Below, in pieces: positions 38,601-47,918 of a stretch of 64,000 bases of DNA. The notes beneath the pieces were generated by a model, which was given only the letters and a program-made list of their open reading frames with translations, searched no databases and was not told where the DNA came from. The translations under genes and the position numbers were made by a program. The DNA is from Vreelandella lionensis (GTDB lineage Bacteria; Pseudomonadota; Gammaproteobacteria; Pseudomonadales; Halomonadaceae): contig NZ_MWVI01000061.1 in assembly GCF_002087295.1 (NCBI RefSeq), positions 78,114 to 142,113 on the forward strand. Direction: 5' to 3'. Every line of letters begins with the position of its first letter. Position 1 is the first letter of the stretch.

Positions 38601-38769
38601 GGCCGGGGTTGGGGCTGCCACCGTCTTCACGCTGTTTGTGGTGCCCGTGGCGTACGACCTGCTGGCCCGCCACTCTGGCTCGCCTGGAGCAGTGAAGCGC
38701 CAGCTCGAAGAGGAGATCGCCAACGCGCCTACGGCTCAACACACGCCGCTTGAGTTGCCAGAGCGATAA
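35630..38769 (+). pseudogene. RND efflux pump permease (AcrB/MexB family), three frameshifts
   Basis: About 1,046 codons, normal for a hydrophobe/amphiphile RND pump. N-terminus MRLSDISVQRPVLAMVIAALI, porter-domain text TRYPGASASVVETRITQALEDRIAGVEGI, and the TM4 proton-relay segment ALVLAIGLIVDDAIVVLENINR with its Asp pair. Lesions: one extra G near 36563 (GTL/PEGMSLTLNYDAS), one missing base near 38240 ([16 protein letters not shown]) and one missing near 38416 (NGILI/VEFANQLRDEG). All repairs restore family consensus. Substrates are unknown. With the adaptor it forms a two-gene operon closed by the terminator at 38781-38817. Confidence 0.88.
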
Positions 38770-38780
38770 CGCATCCCCAA

Positions 38781-38817
38781 AAACACTAAGGGCGCCAACG
38801 AGGCGCCCTTAGTGTTT
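38781..38817. terminator. bidirectional terminator between the RND pump and the DUF3617 gene
   Basis: A perfect 16-bp stem (AAACACTAAGGGCGCC and its complement) around the loop AACGA, with A and T runs on both sides, lies between two convergent genes. Confidence 0.9.
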
Positions 38818-38837
38818 AAACGTCACAACGGGTGTGC

Positions 38838-39267
38838 TTATTCGCAGTCGCCGATGCGCTCGCCCTCAATCGCGGTATTGATGGTCAGCTCGCCCCTGGG
38901 GAGACTGCGTCAGAATATCCACGGTGCCTTCGATCTGGTCGCCCATGAAGCGCATTTCGCCGCCGATGGTCGCTTCGCCACCTTCAGCGCGGCATACCAT
39001 GCTGTAGGAGAGGCCGTCGGCACTCATATCCTGGTTCAGCAGTTCGCAGCCTTCTTCCTCTTCAATAAAACCAAAATCAGCCCCCTCTAGCGCTTCCTGG
39101 TTAATGCACTGACGCTCGGTTTCCGTTTGATCGGGAATCTGCATATCGCCGCTGACGCTAGTCACGCTGACAAACTCCCACTCGCCGGGCGTAACATTAG
39201 GTGTTTCCGCCTGGGCAACCATCGGGAAGGCCGCTAAGGCCGCAACTGCCATGTACCGTTTCATCAT
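38838..39267 (-). pseudogene. DUF3617 domain periplasmic protein, one frameshift
   Basis: About 142 codons. The signal peptide MMKRYMAVAALAAFPMVAQA is followed by the family opening TPGEWEFVSVTSVSGDMQIPDQT, a conserved Cys pair (QCINQEAL and GCELLNQDMS) and the pattern MVCRAEGGEATIGGEMRFMGDQIEGTVDI. One extra G in the GGGG run near 38896 shifts the frame. Without it the protein ends ELTINTAIEGERIGDCE at the TAA 38840-38838, with a last Cys. The start is ATG 39267 or 39264. The function of DUF3617 proteins is unknown. Confidence 0.82.
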
Positions 39268-39405
39268 CGCTTTTATCTCGCTAGGTGGTTCGGGAAAACT
39301 CGTCATTATCCTACCTGATTCGTTGATCAGGTGCCTGCTTGCAAACAGCACTGCTACACTAAGCTGTCAATGACATTGAGTGTAACGCTGAAAAGGGCAA
39401 CAACC

Positions 39406-39615
39406 ATGCACGACGACGCACTAATTAATCATGATTTCCACTGCCCTTACTGTGATACGCCGCTCACTTTTGTGATCGATACCTCTCAGGGTAGCCACGA
39501 CACCTGGGAAGATTGCCATCAGTGCTGCGCGCCCATCCAGCTACAGGTCATTGTGTCACCAATGACCGGAGAGCTAGACGCCGTCATCACTGGACGTGAC
39601 GACGACGTGCTGTAG
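39406..39615 (+). CDS. CPXCG motif cysteine-rich protein
   Basis: A 69-residue protein with two Cys pairs, FHCPYCDTPLTF and EDCHQCCAPIQL, spaced like a small zinc ribbon. This is the CPXCG family, common in gammaproteobacteria and of unknown function. The acidic tail DAVITGRDDDVL is usual. The start at 39406 has AAAAGGG upstream; a longer frame upstream has no binding site. Confidence 0.85.
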   Translation: MHDDALINHDFHCPYCDTPLTFVIDTSQGSHDTWEDCHQCCAPIQLQVIVSPMTGELDAVITGRDDDVL

Positions 39616-39631
39616 CGTTGGGTTAAAAAGC

Positions 39632-40475
39632 TTAAGCCTCCTCCCCTTGCTGTATCACTGACTGGCGCTTGGCCTCGCTGCGGCGCATGAAGTACCACGC
39701 CAGAAGTGTCGCCAACGATACGGTCAGAATAATCAGCGTCGCCAGCGCGTTGATCTTCGGCGACACGCCCATTCGCACCGAGGAAAACACCACCATCGGT
39801 AGCGTATTGTCCCGCGGCCCAGAGACAAAGCTGGCAATCACCAAGTCATCCAACGACAGCGTAAAGGCCAGCAGCCAGCCTGCAGCGAGGGCGGGTGCAA
39901 TGACCGGTAGCGTGACGAAGAAGAAGGTTTTGACCGGCGGTGAGCCTAAATCCATCGCCGCCTCTTCAATAGAGCGGTCCACTTCCCGCAACCTAGCCGC
40001 CACCACCACCGCCACGTAGGCGCTACAGAACGTAGTGTGGGCAATCCAAATAGTGGCCATGCCACGGTCGGCGGGCCAGCCGATCAGCTGCGCCATTTGC
40101 ACAAACAGCAGTAGCAGCGACAGGCCGGTAATCACTTCCGGCATCACCAGCGGCGCGGTCACCATGCTGGAAAGCGCCGTTTTGCCACGAAAATGGCCAT
40201 AGCGCGTCATAACAAACGCAGCCACCGTGCCCAGGCACACCGCCATACTGGCCGCAAAGAAGGCAAATCTCAAGGCTGGTCCATACCGCCGACAGAATCT
40301 GCTGGTCGCGAAACAGCTCGCCATACCATTGGGTTGAGAAACCGGCCCATACGGTTACTAGGCGCGACTCATTAAACGAATACACCACCAGCACCATCAT
40401 GGGCAGGTACAAAAACAGCAGGCCCAACACCAGCATCACGGTGGTAAAACTTGGGCGCCGACGCGATCTCATCAT
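39632..40475 (-). pseudogene. potI: polyamine ABC transporter permease PotI, one frameshift
   Basis: About 280 residues, second permease of the putrescine importer. N-terminus with FLYLPMMVLVVYSFNESRLV, middle FVMTRYGHFRGKTALSSMVTAPLVMPEVI (quoted up to the coupling region), and the EAA loop SIEEAAMDLGSPPVKTFFF. One extra T near 40267 shifts the frame between TSLEI and AFFAASMAVCLG. Its ATG overlaps the potH stop (40472-40475). Last gene of potF-G-H-I on the minus strand. The preference for putrescine over spermidine is inferred from the four-gene order. Confidence 0.88.
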
Positions 40476-41407
40476 TCTTCAAGCTCCCGTGACTGGTAGC
40501 GGTGGAACCACACAAGGGGAATGAGCAATAGCAGCAGCATCACCATGGCGAGCGCTGACGCGACCGGCCAGTCGCGGTTAAGGAAGAACTCTTCCCACAG
40601 CACCTTACCAATCATCAACGTATCGGGGCCGCCTAGTAGCTCAGGAATCACAAACTCCCCAACGGCAGGAATAAACACCAGCATTGAGCCTGCGATAATG
40701 CCCCCCATCGAGAGCGGCAGTGTCACCTTTAAAAAGGTATTGAGCTTACGCGACCCAAGATCCGAGGCCGCTTCCAGCAGCGAGTTATCCAAACGCGTCA
40801 GGTGGGCATACAGCGGCAGTACCATAAACGGTAGGTAGGCGTAGACAATGCCCACAATTACCGAAAACTGGGTATTCATCATCCGCAGCGGTGAATCAAT
40901 CACCCCCAACCCCATCAATAGGTTATTGATTAGGCCACTATTGCTAAGAATACCCATCCAGGCGTATACCCGAATCAGAAACGATGTCCAGGATGGCAAC
41001 ATCACTAACAGCAGCAGAATCAGCTGCAAGCGCCCTGGGGCACGGGCCATGGCGTAGGCCATCGGATAGCCAATCAGCAAACACACCACTGTCGCCACAA
41101 ACGCGGTTTTAATCGACCCCCAGTACGCGGCGGCATAGAGCGAATCCGACAACAAAAACAGATAGTTGCCTAGGTTCAAAAAGATGTTCAGCGTTTGATC
41201 GGCATACTCTAACAGCGGCCCGTAGGGAGGAATGGCAATGGCCGATTCAGAAAGGCTGATCTTAAGCACCAGCGCAAAGGGCAGTAGGAAAAATAGCGTC
41301 AGCCACACCAGCGGGAAAGCAATCACGGCGCGTCGGCCTAAATGCATCCGCTTGATAAGGCCTGCAATGCGAGATGGCATCATAATGGGCAATCTCCTGT
41401 CAGCCAC
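40472..41407 (-). CDS. potH: polyamine ABC transporter permease PotH
   Basis: A 311-residue inner-membrane permease with about six transmembrane segments. Family text: FPLVWLTLFFLLPFALVLKISLSE, YPMAYAMARAPGRLQLILL, LPSWTSFLIRVYAWMGIL, and the EAA loop LLEAASDLGSRKLNTFLKVTLP. FIPAVGEFVIPELLGGPDTLM before the last helices is characteristic of PotH/PotB. It starts 8 bases after the potG stop and overlaps potI. Confidence 0.93.
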   Translation of the reverse strand: MADRRLPIMMPSRIAGLIKRMHLGRRAVIAFPLVWLTLFFLLPFALVLKISLSESAIAIPPYGPLLEYADQTLNIFLNLGNYLFLLSDSLYAAAYWGSIKTAFVATVVCLLIGYPMAYAMARAPGRLQLILLLLVMLPSWTSFLIRVYAWMGILSNSGLINNLLMGLGVIDSPLRMMNTQFSVIVGIVYAYLPFMVLPLYAHLTRLDNSLLEAASDLGSRKLNTFLKVTLPLSMGGIIAGSMLVFIPAVGEFVIPELLGGPDTLMIGKVLWEEFFLNRDWPVASALAMVMLLLLLIPLVWFHRYQSRELEE

Positions 41408-41414
41408 CCGGGCA

Positions 41415-42595
41415 TTAGCGGTTCAGCACGATAGCGCTATGATTTTCCCAATAAACGTACACGCTATCCTCCCAGGTTGGGCGGTCACCGCGCCGCTCGG
41501 TGTTGGCCATGCTCACTTTAATCATCTGCCCGGAAGCAGTGCGCACGTAGTAAAGTGAATAGCCGCCCAAGTAGGCGATATCATCCACCTTGCCCGCTTC
41601 CCAGTTGTCTCTGACGACGGCTGCTCACGGGTTAGCCAGATTTTCTCAGGGCGCAGCGCCGCCCACACCCGGCGGTCTACTGCCTGGGTGGTAATGCCGT
41701 GGTCGATATAGATCGGCCGTGAGAGCGCAGGTGACTCAATGCGGCAGTGGTCAGCGGCGTCCTCAATGATCTCACCCTCAAACAAGTTCACTGTACCGAC
41801 GAACTCGGCCACCATCCGGCTGGCAGGGCTTTCATAAATATCCACCGGCGAGCCAACCTGCTCAATCCAGCCATCCGCCATGATCGCCACACGGTCGGCC
41901 ATGGTCATGGCCTCTTCCTGGTCGTGGGTCACCATGGTGCAGGTCACACCCACCTGCTCAATGATCTCGACCACTTCCAGCTGCATTTCGGTGCGCAGCT
42001 TTTTATCCAGCGCGCCCATGGGCTCATCTAGCAGCAGCAGCTTGGGTCGTTTGGCAAGCGAGCGCGCCAAGGCGACCCGCTGGCGCTGACCGCCAGAAAG
42101 CTGGTGGGGTTTACGCTTAGCGAAGCGCTCCATATGCACCAGCTTGAGCATCTGGGCAACCCGCGCTTCAATTTCAGCTTTAGGCAGCTTGTCCTGCTTT
42201 AATCCAAAGGCAATATTCTGCGCCACGGTCATATGCGGAAATAGCGCATAGGACTGGAACATCATATTGATGGGCCGCTTGTGTGGCGGCATCTCAGTGA
42301 TGTTTTCGCCACTCAGCAAAATGCGCCCTTCGCTGGGCGTCTCAAAACCGGCAAGCATGCGCAGCAGGGTAGATTTACCCGAGCCAGACCCACCTAGCAG
42401 GGCAAAAATCTCGCCGCGCTTTACCTGCAAATTCACATCATCGACGGCAAGCGCATCATCAAACCGCTTGCTCAAGCGCTTAACCTCTAAAACGATATCC
42501 TCGGCAAATCGAGGTGCTTTCCCCTGAGCGCGCACAGGCGGGGGAATGGCAGACGAAGAGGATGAAGAATCGTTCGACAGGGGCGTAGTGACCAT
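41415..42595 (-). pseudogene. potG: polyamine ABC transporter ATP-binding protein PotG, one frameshift
   Basis: About 394 codons. A Ser-rich N-terminal extension of ~35 residues precedes the ABC domain: Walker A GGSGSGKST, Q-loop MMFQSYALFPHM, signature LSGGQRQRVALARSL, Walker B LLLDEPMGALDK, H-loop VTHDQEEAM. A TOBE domain with WAALRPEKIWL follows. One base is missing near 41617; repair reads SSETNWEAGKVDDIAYLGGYSLYYV and runs to the TAA at 41417-41415. Between potF and this gene are two hairpins that may lower its expression relative to the binding protein. Confidence 0.88.
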
Positions 42596-42609
42596 TCGCC
42601 ACTCCCATC

Positions 42610-42671
42610 AAAAGGCCCGGTTAACCGGGCGATAAAAGACAAACAGCGAGCCGAGCAGCTGCCCGGCTCGC
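42610..42671 (-). terminator. tandem hairpins between potF and potG, probable attenuator
   Basis: On the minus strand GCGAGCCG/CGGCTCGC (42671-42646) is followed by the palindrome GCCCGGTTAACCGGGC (42630-42615) and CTTTT. Partial termination or mRNA stabilisation here would give more PotF than PotGHI. That is a common arrangement for binding-protein genes; its effect here is inferred. Confidence 0.6.
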
Positions 42672-42690
42672 CGTCAGGCGATGATTAGAA

Positions 42691-43795
42691 TTAACGGCCA
42701 GACTTAACGCGGTTCCAGGTGCGCGTACGGGCACGCAGGATATCCTGGGTTTTTTCTACCTGGACATACAGGTTCTGCATGACGTCGGTTTCCGGGTAGA
42801 TGGCCGGATCGTTAATCAGCTCATCTGAGAGGTACTCGTTCGCCGCCAGGTTGGGGTTGGCATAGCGCACGTACTCGCTGATCTCAGCAGCAATTTCAGG
42901 GTCGAGGATGAAATTAATAAACGCGTGGGCGTTGTCGGGATTCGGAGCATCTGCCGGAATCGCCATCATATCAAACCACAGCGCAGCGCCCTCTTTCGGG
43001 ATGCTGTAGCCAATGGTGAAATCACGGCCCGCTTCTTCCGCACGCGCGGCAGCCTGGAAGATATCACCAGAGTAGCCTGCCGCCACGCAGATATCACCGT
43101 TGGCAAGGTCAGACACATAGCGCGAAGAGTGGAAGTAGGTAATGTTATCGCGCACTTTGGAGATTAGCTCACCGGCAGCCTCAATGTCCTCAACGCTTTC
43201 ATTGAGTGGGTCAAGGCCAAGAATAAACCATCGCAGGTGACAGCATTTCATCACCAGAATCCAGCATCGCAAGGCCACAGCCTGCTTCACTAAGCTTGGT
43301 GGTAATTTCCGGGTCAAACAGCAATGCCCAGCTATCTAACGGTGCGTCGTCACCCAAAATTTCGGTGACGCGCTCAACGTTATAGCCAATGCCGTTGGTG
43401 CCCCACATATAAGGAACCGAGTATTCGCTACCTTGATCGATGGTTTCCAAGTTAGCCATCAGCTCAGGATCAAGGTTATCTAAATTGGGCAGCAGCTCAT
43501 GGTTAAGCGGCTGAAAAACGCCTGCTTTCAACTGGCGGGTGAAGTAATAGGTCGAAGGCACGACCACATCGTAGCCGGAACGGCCGGAGAGCAGGGCCGC
43601 ATCAAGAATTTCGTTACTATCGTAAACGTCGTAGGTTATTTCAATACCGGTACGCTCGGTAAACTTCTCCAGCGTTTCCGGGGCAATATAGTCAGACCAG
43701 TTATATACCCGCACTTCTTCAGCATGGGCAGCAGCGGCCGCTACGGCAAAAGAGATGGCCGTAACGGCCCCTGAAAGTTTTTTAACGTTCCCCAT
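42691..43795 (-). pseudogene. potF: putrescine-binding periplasmic protein PotF, one frameshift
   Basis: About 368 codons. The signal peptide ends AAAAAHAEE. The mature protein opens VRVYNWSDYIAPETLEKF, then YDVYDSNEILDAALLSGRSG and VPSTYYFTRQL, all PotF/PotD type, and later VAAGYSGDIF and EGAALWFDMMAIP. The Trp, Ser, Asp and Tyr residues in these stretches are polyamine contacts in the family. One extra T near 43224 shifts the frame between SPAMVY and LGLDPLNES. The ATG follows AAGGAGCAGG. First gene of the operon. Confidence 0.88.
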
Positions 43796-44034
43796 TTACC
43801 TGCTCCTTATCTCGAAAGTCTACATCACCAAAAAGCCGTGTACTGCAATCGGCTGTCGCTGGCTGGTTAGCCACCGATGCAACTAGCGCTAGCTGAAAAC
43901 AGCTTAGGCGATTATCGCAACCGTGCGAATTTTGCGGTGCAGTGCCGTCTATCGCAAGAGTATGTGGAAAATTCTTGTATTCAGCTCCTGTTGCCCCCAC
44001 TTCCTTGGTCAGCTGAAGGTAGCAAGAAGGACCT

Positions 44035-44071
44035 ATAGCCAAAGCCTATTGGAAAGATTCATTTTTCCAAT
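44035..44071 (+). promoter_or_regulatory. OxyR-like binding site upstream of ahpC
   Basis: Four tetranucleotides at exact 7-base spacing: ATAG (44035), CTAT (44046), ATTC (44057) and CAAT (44068). The OxyR consensus is ATAG-N7-CTAT-N7-ATAG-N7-CTAT, so the first two match fully and the last two by half. It lies 79 bases before the ahpC start in the ~350-base gap 43796-44149, where no other gene is seen. Confidence 0.65.
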
Positions 44072-44149
44072 TTTAGCTATTAGTCGTAGTCCGCTACCAT
44101 TGGCAACAACTTTTTCTACTGCCATTCACCTATTGTGGAGACGTTCTGA

Positions 44150-44713
44150 ATGTCTTTGATTAACACTGAAGTAAAACCGTTTAAAGCCACTGCTTACCTG
44201 AACGGCGAATTTGTTGACGTTACTGAAGCCGACATGAAAGGCCAGTGGTCCATTTTCTTCTTCTACCCGGCCGACTTCACTTTCGTTTGCCCGACTGAGC
44301 TGGGCGACTTGGCTGATAACTACGAAGCCTTCAAGAAGTTGGGCGTTGAAATTTACAGCGTGTCTACCGACACCCACTTCACACATAAAGCATGGCACGA
44401 CAGCTCTGAAACCATCGGTAAACTGCAGTACCCGATGATTGCTGACCCGACCCTGCAAATTTCTCGCAACTTCGAAGTTCTGATCGAAGAAGCAGGTCTG
44501 GCTGAGCGCGGTACTTTCGTCGTTGACCCGGATGGCAAAATCCAGATCGTCGAAATCAACGCTGGTAACATCGGCCGTAACGCTGAAGAGCTGCTGCGTA
44601 AAGTGAAGGCTGCTCAGTACGTTCGTGAAAACCCGAACGAAGTATGCCCGGCTAAATGGAAAGAAGGCGAAGAGACCCTAGCTCCGTCTCTGGACCTCGT
44701 AGGCAAAATCTAA
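44150..44713 (+). CDS. ahpC: alkyl hydroperoxide reductase subunit C (peroxiredoxin)
   Basis: Typical 2-Cys peroxiredoxin of 187 residues. The peroxidatic Cys-47 lies in [10 protein letters not shown], and the resolving Cys-166 in [11 protein letters not shown] near the C-terminus. It reduces H2O2, organic peroxides and peroxynitrite and is re-reduced by AhpF, encoded next. Length and both motifs match enteric AhpC closely. An OxyR-like site lies upstream. A G/C-rich hairpin sits between ahpC and ahpF, which may set a higher AhpC level. Confidence 0.96.
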   Translation: MSLINTEVKPFKATAYLNGEFVDVTEADMKGQWSIFFFYPADFTFVCPTELGDLADNYEAFKKLGVEIYSVSTDTHFTHKAWHDSSETIGKLQYPMIADPTLQISRNFEVLIEEAGLAERGTFVVDPDGKIQIVEINAGNIGRNAEELLRKVKAAQYVRENPNEVCPAKWKEGEETLAPSLDLVGKI

Positions 44714-44776
44714 ATTGCCTACCGCTGCCGCTTAGGATTCGAATCGCATTAAGTTGAATCCCTACAGGCAGCACAG

Positions 44777-44807
44777 CACCCGGGCACTTGGCCGGGGTGT
44801 TTCGTTT
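44777..44807 (+). terminator. imperfect hairpin between ahpC and ahpF, possible attenuator
   Basis: CACCCGG pairs with CCGGGGTG (one bulge) around an 8-base loop, followed by TTTCGTTT. It is weaker than the other terminators here. The rest of the ~215-base gap shows nothing more. Confidence 0.4.
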
Positions 44808-44928
44808 AAGCACCCGTGTAACCGCATCCCCTGTTTTCCCTAGCGCTTTTACCGACTGCCCTACTGATCCGGCAGCGGGCGTTTTATGTTGAGAACAACT
44901 TACTGCTGACTGCGAGGAAGCCACTGTC

Positions 44929-46485
44929 ATGCTGGACGCCAATTTAAAAAATCAGTTGAAAGCTTACCTGGAAAAAGTGACTCAACCGTTCGAGATCGTT
45001 GCGTCCCTCGATGACGGTGCCAAGTCACGCGAATTACTGGGCCTGTTGGAAGATATCAGCAGCCTCACCGATAAAATTACCCTGCATACCGACGGGCAAG
45101 ATAGCCGTACCCCGTCGTTTGCGATTAACCGCCCCGGCGAAGAAACCGGCGTGGTGTTTGCAGGCATCCCCATGGGCCACGAGTTCACCTCGCTGGTACT
45201 GGCACTGCTGCAAGTCGGTGGTCACCCACCGAAGACCTCTCAAGAGCTGTTAGATCAAATCAAGGATCTCGACGGCGAGATGCTGTTTGAGACCTACTAC
45301 TCGCTCTCCTGCCAGAACTGCCCGGATGTAGTTCAGGCGCTGAACCTGATGGCGATCTTCAACCCGAACGTGCGTCATGTCGCTATCGACGGTGCGCTGT
45401 TCCAGGATGAAGTTGAATCGCGTGAAATCATGTCCGTGCCCAGCATCTACTTAAACGGCAAGCCGTTTGACCAGGGCCGCATGACCCTTGAACAGATTCT
45501 GGCCAAAGTGGACACTGGCGCTGCCGACCGTGAAGCGAAGAAGCTGAGCGAAAAAGCCGCCTTCGATACGCTGGTGATTGGCGGCGGCCCAGCAGGTGCA
45601 GCGGCAGCCATCTACTCCGCACGTAAAGGCATTAACACCGGTGTTGCCGCCGAGCGCTTTGGTGGCCAGGTATCCGACACCATGGGTATTGAGAACTTTA
45701 TCTCTGTTACCCACACCGAAGGCCCCAAGCTGGTCAGCGCACTTGAAGAGCACGTTAAAGAGTACGAAGTCGACGTGATGAATCTGCAACGTGCTACGTC
45801 GTTCAAAGCAGCAGAAGCCGAAGGCGGCCTGCATGAGGTCACGTGCGAGTCTGGCGCGAAGCTGAAGAGCAAAACTCTGGTACTGGCCACCGGTGCCCGC
45901 TGGCGTGAAATGAACGTGCCCGGCGAGCAAGAGTACCGCAACAAAGGTGTTGCCTACTGCCCCCACTGCGACGGCCCGCTGTTCAAAGGCAAGCGGGTGG
46001 CGGTCATCGGTGGCGGTAACTCCGGCGTTGAAGCGGCTATCGACTTGGCTGGCATCGTCGGCCACGTAACGCTGGTTGAGTTTATGGGTGAAATGCGCGC
46101 CGACGCGGTACTGCAGAAGAAGCTGAAGAGCCTGCCTAACGTCGACATCGTGCTAAATGCCCAAACCACCGAAGTGACCGGCGACGGCAGCCGCGTCAAT
46201 GGCCTGACCTACAAAGACCGCAACACCGATGAAGTGAAGAGCATCGCGCTGGAAGGCATCTTTGTGCAAATCGGCCTAGTGCCTAACACCGAGTGGCTGA
46301 AAGGCTCGCCAATTGAAATGTCACCCCGTGGCGAGATCATCGTCGATGCCCACGGTATGACCTCGGTGCCCGGCGTGTTCGCCGCTGGCGATGTCACCAC
46401 CGTGCCCTACAAGCAGATCATTATTGCGATGGGTGAAGGTGCCAAAGCATCACTGGGTGCCTTCGATTATCTGATTCGTAACTAA
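44929..46485 (+). CDS. ahpF: alkyl hydroperoxide reductase subunit F
   Basis: Flavoprotein disulfide reductase of 518 residues that passes electrons from NADH to AhpC. The N-terminal tandem thioredoxin-like domain carries the redox pair in [11 protein letters not shown] (~Cys-129/132). The FAD site is [16 protein letters not shown]. The thioredoxin-reductase-type active site is [13 protein letters not shown]. The NADH site is [18 protein letters not shown], and the FAD-closing motif is [15 protein letters not shown]. The frame is intact and the gene is followed by a good terminator. Co-regulated with ahpC. Confidence 0.96.
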   Translation: MLDANLKNQLKAYLEKVTQPFEIVASLDDGAKSRELLGLLEDISSLTDKITLHTDGQDSRTPSFAINRPGEETGVVFAGIPMGHEFTSLVLALLQVGGHPPKTSQELLDQIKDLDGEMLFETYYSLSCQNCPDVVQALNLMAIFNPNVRHVAIDGALFQDEVESREIMSVPSIYLNGKPFDQGRMTLEQILAKVDTGAADREAKKLSEKAAFDTLVIGGGPAGAAAAIYSARKGINTGVAAERFGGQVSDTMGIENFISVTHTEGPKLVSALEEHVKEYEVDVMNLQRATSFKAAEAEGGLHEVTCESGAKLKSKTLVLATGARWREMNVPGEQEYRNKGVAYCPHCDGPLFKGKRVAVIGGGNSGVEAAIDLAGIVGHVTLVEFMGEMRADAVLQKKLKSLPNVDIVLNAQTTEVTGDGSRVNGLTYKDRNTDEVKSIALEGIFVQIGLVPNTEWLKGSPIEMSPRGEIIVDAHGMTSVPGVFAAGDVTTVPYKQIIIAMGEGAKASLGAFDYLIRN

Positions 46486-46565
46486 TCTGCTAGATGACTG
46501 GCTGATAGGGCGGCAGCGCCGCCCTACTGAGTTCGTTCCCTTTGACGTGAAGACCGTGACGTCGC

Positions 46566-46590
46566 GCCCGCCCCCCTGCGGGCTTTTTTT
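46566..46590 (+). terminator. rho-independent terminator after ahpF
   Basis: Stem GCCCGC/GCGGGC with loop CCCCCT, followed by seven T residues. Confidence 0.8.
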
Positions 46591-46627
46591 ATGCGCAGGC
46601 GCTGTGCGTGAATGTCGTGTGCGAGTG

Positions 46628-47383
46628 TTATGTGCGAGCGCTACACACCGGGCACGCCGGGTCTCTTGGCACCTGAAAATGGCGCCACTGGCCGCTTAAG
46701 CCATCAAAGGTAGATAAGCCCTGATGCGCCGTCCCCGCACCGCTTAGCAGCTTAAATGCCTCTACCGCCTGGAAGCAGCCAATCAGCCCCACTAAAGGGG
46801 CCATGACACCGCTCTCTGCACAGCTCAGCGCTTCATCTTCGCTATCCCCTGCCGGGTATAAACAGGCGTAGCAGGGGAACGCTTCATCACGCGGGTCAAA
46901 CACCGCCAGTTGGCCCGAAAAGCGAATCGCCGCGCCGGAAATCAGCGGCACGCCTGCCTGCTGGGAGGCGGCATTGATGGCATAGCGGCTGGAAAAACGG
47001 TCGGTGCAGTCCAACACCACATCGGCCGAGGCCACCAGGGCGGTGAGCGCTTCGCCTTCTGCATGCTGCTCAAGGGCCACAACGTGGCACTCTGGGTTAA
47101 GCGCTTGCATGCTCTCCTTGGCGGAGCGCGTTTTGTTCACCCCCAGGCTTGCCTGCTGATGGGCAATTTGGCGCTGCAAATTGGTTAGCTCGACATGGTC
47201 AGCATCGGCAATGGTGATGGTCCCTACGCCCGCCGCTGCCAAATAGAGCGCCACCGGCGAGCCCAGCCCACCGGCACCGATAATCAGCGCATGGGCAGCA
47301 CGCAAGCGCTCCTGCCCTTCAATGTCCACCTCAGGCAGCATGCTTTGGCGGCTATAGCGCAGCAGCGCCTGATCGTCCATCAT
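46628..47383 (-). CDS. moeB: molybdopterin-synthase adenylyltransferase MoeB (E1-like)
   Basis: ThiF/MoeB/HesA family enzyme of ~251 residues that adenylates the C-terminus of a ubiquitin-like sulfur carrier. The ATP site is LIIGAGGLGSPVALYLAAAGVG. Other motifs are DADHVELTNLQRQIAH, VLDCTDRFSSRY, and two zinc CxxC pairs (CYACLYP and CPVC near the end). No MoaD is adjacent, so MoeB versus ThiF-like specificity rests on position in the hemA-prfA-prmC-moeB cluster. The start at 47383 (MMDDQALLRYSRQ) lies four bases after the lrp stop. Confidence 0.88.
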   Translation of the reverse strand: MMDDQALLRYSRQSMLPEVDIEGQERLRAAHALIIGAGGLGSPVALYLAAAGVGTITIADADHVELTNLQRQIAHQQASLGVNKTRSAKESMQALNPECHVVALEQHAEGEALTALVASADVVLDCTDRFSSRYAINAASQQAGVPLISGAAIRFSGQLAVFDPRDEAFPCYACLYPAGDSEDEALSCAESGVMAPLVGLIGCFQAVEAFKLLSGAGTAHQGLSTFDGLSGQWRHFQVPRDPACPVCSART

Positions 47384-47387
47384 CGCG

Positions 47388-47888
47388 TTACTTATCCTCA
47401 AATTCCTCAAAGTCGGGGATGTGCAGGCTGAAGCTCTCCTTCACCTCCTCCATCACCACGTAGCTTTTCGACTCTGTCACGCCCGGCAATGTCAGCACCA
47501 CATCGCCCAATAGCTGCCGATACGCGGCCATCTCAGGAATGCGGCACTTCAAGATGTAGTCGAACTGGCCGGAGACCAGATGGCACTCCTGAATCTGAGG
47601 CAGCTTCTCCACCGCACGGCGGAACTCGTCAAACACAGCAGGCGACTGGGTTCCCAGGCCAATTTCAACAAACACCAGCAAATTCGCCTTAAGCGCTCTG
47701 GGGTCAAGAATGGCCTGGTAGCCACGGATAATGCCCGCGCGCTCCAAGCGCTTCACACGCTCTAGGCAAGGGGTTGTGGATAAACCAACTTCAGAGGCAA
47801 GGTCTACATAGGAAATGCGTGCGTTCTCTTGCAGGCAGCGCAAAATTTTCAGGTCGATACGGTCCAGCGTTCTATTTTTTGGTTTCAT
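47388..47888 (-). CDS. lrp: Lrp/AsnC family transcriptional regulator
   Basis: A 166-residue leucine-responsive regulator. The N-terminal helix-turn-helix is LDRIDLKILRCLQENARISYVDLASEVGLSTTPCLERVKRLE. The C-terminal RAM/AsnC ligand-binding domain includes LVFVEIGLG, CHLVSGQFDYILKCRI and LPGVTESKSYVVMEEVKES. The Ser-Thr-Thr in the recognition helix is typical of true Lrp. The ATG at 47888 is preferred over a TTG at 47900. It sits between prmC and moeB, an unusual place for it. Global Lrp versus a local AsnC-type regulator cannot be settled here. Confidence 0.88.
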   Translation of the reverse strand: MKPKNRTLDRIDLKILRCLQENARISYVDLASEVGLSTTPCLERVKRLERAGIIRGYQAILDPRALKANLLVFVEIGLGTQSPAVFDEFRRAVEKLPQIQECHLVSGQFDYILKCRIPEMAAYRQLLGDVVLTLPGVTESKSYVVMEEVKESFSLHIPDFEEFEDK

Positions 47889-47918
47889 GGCAGGATCCAA
47901 TACTGATGAATCAGGCAG

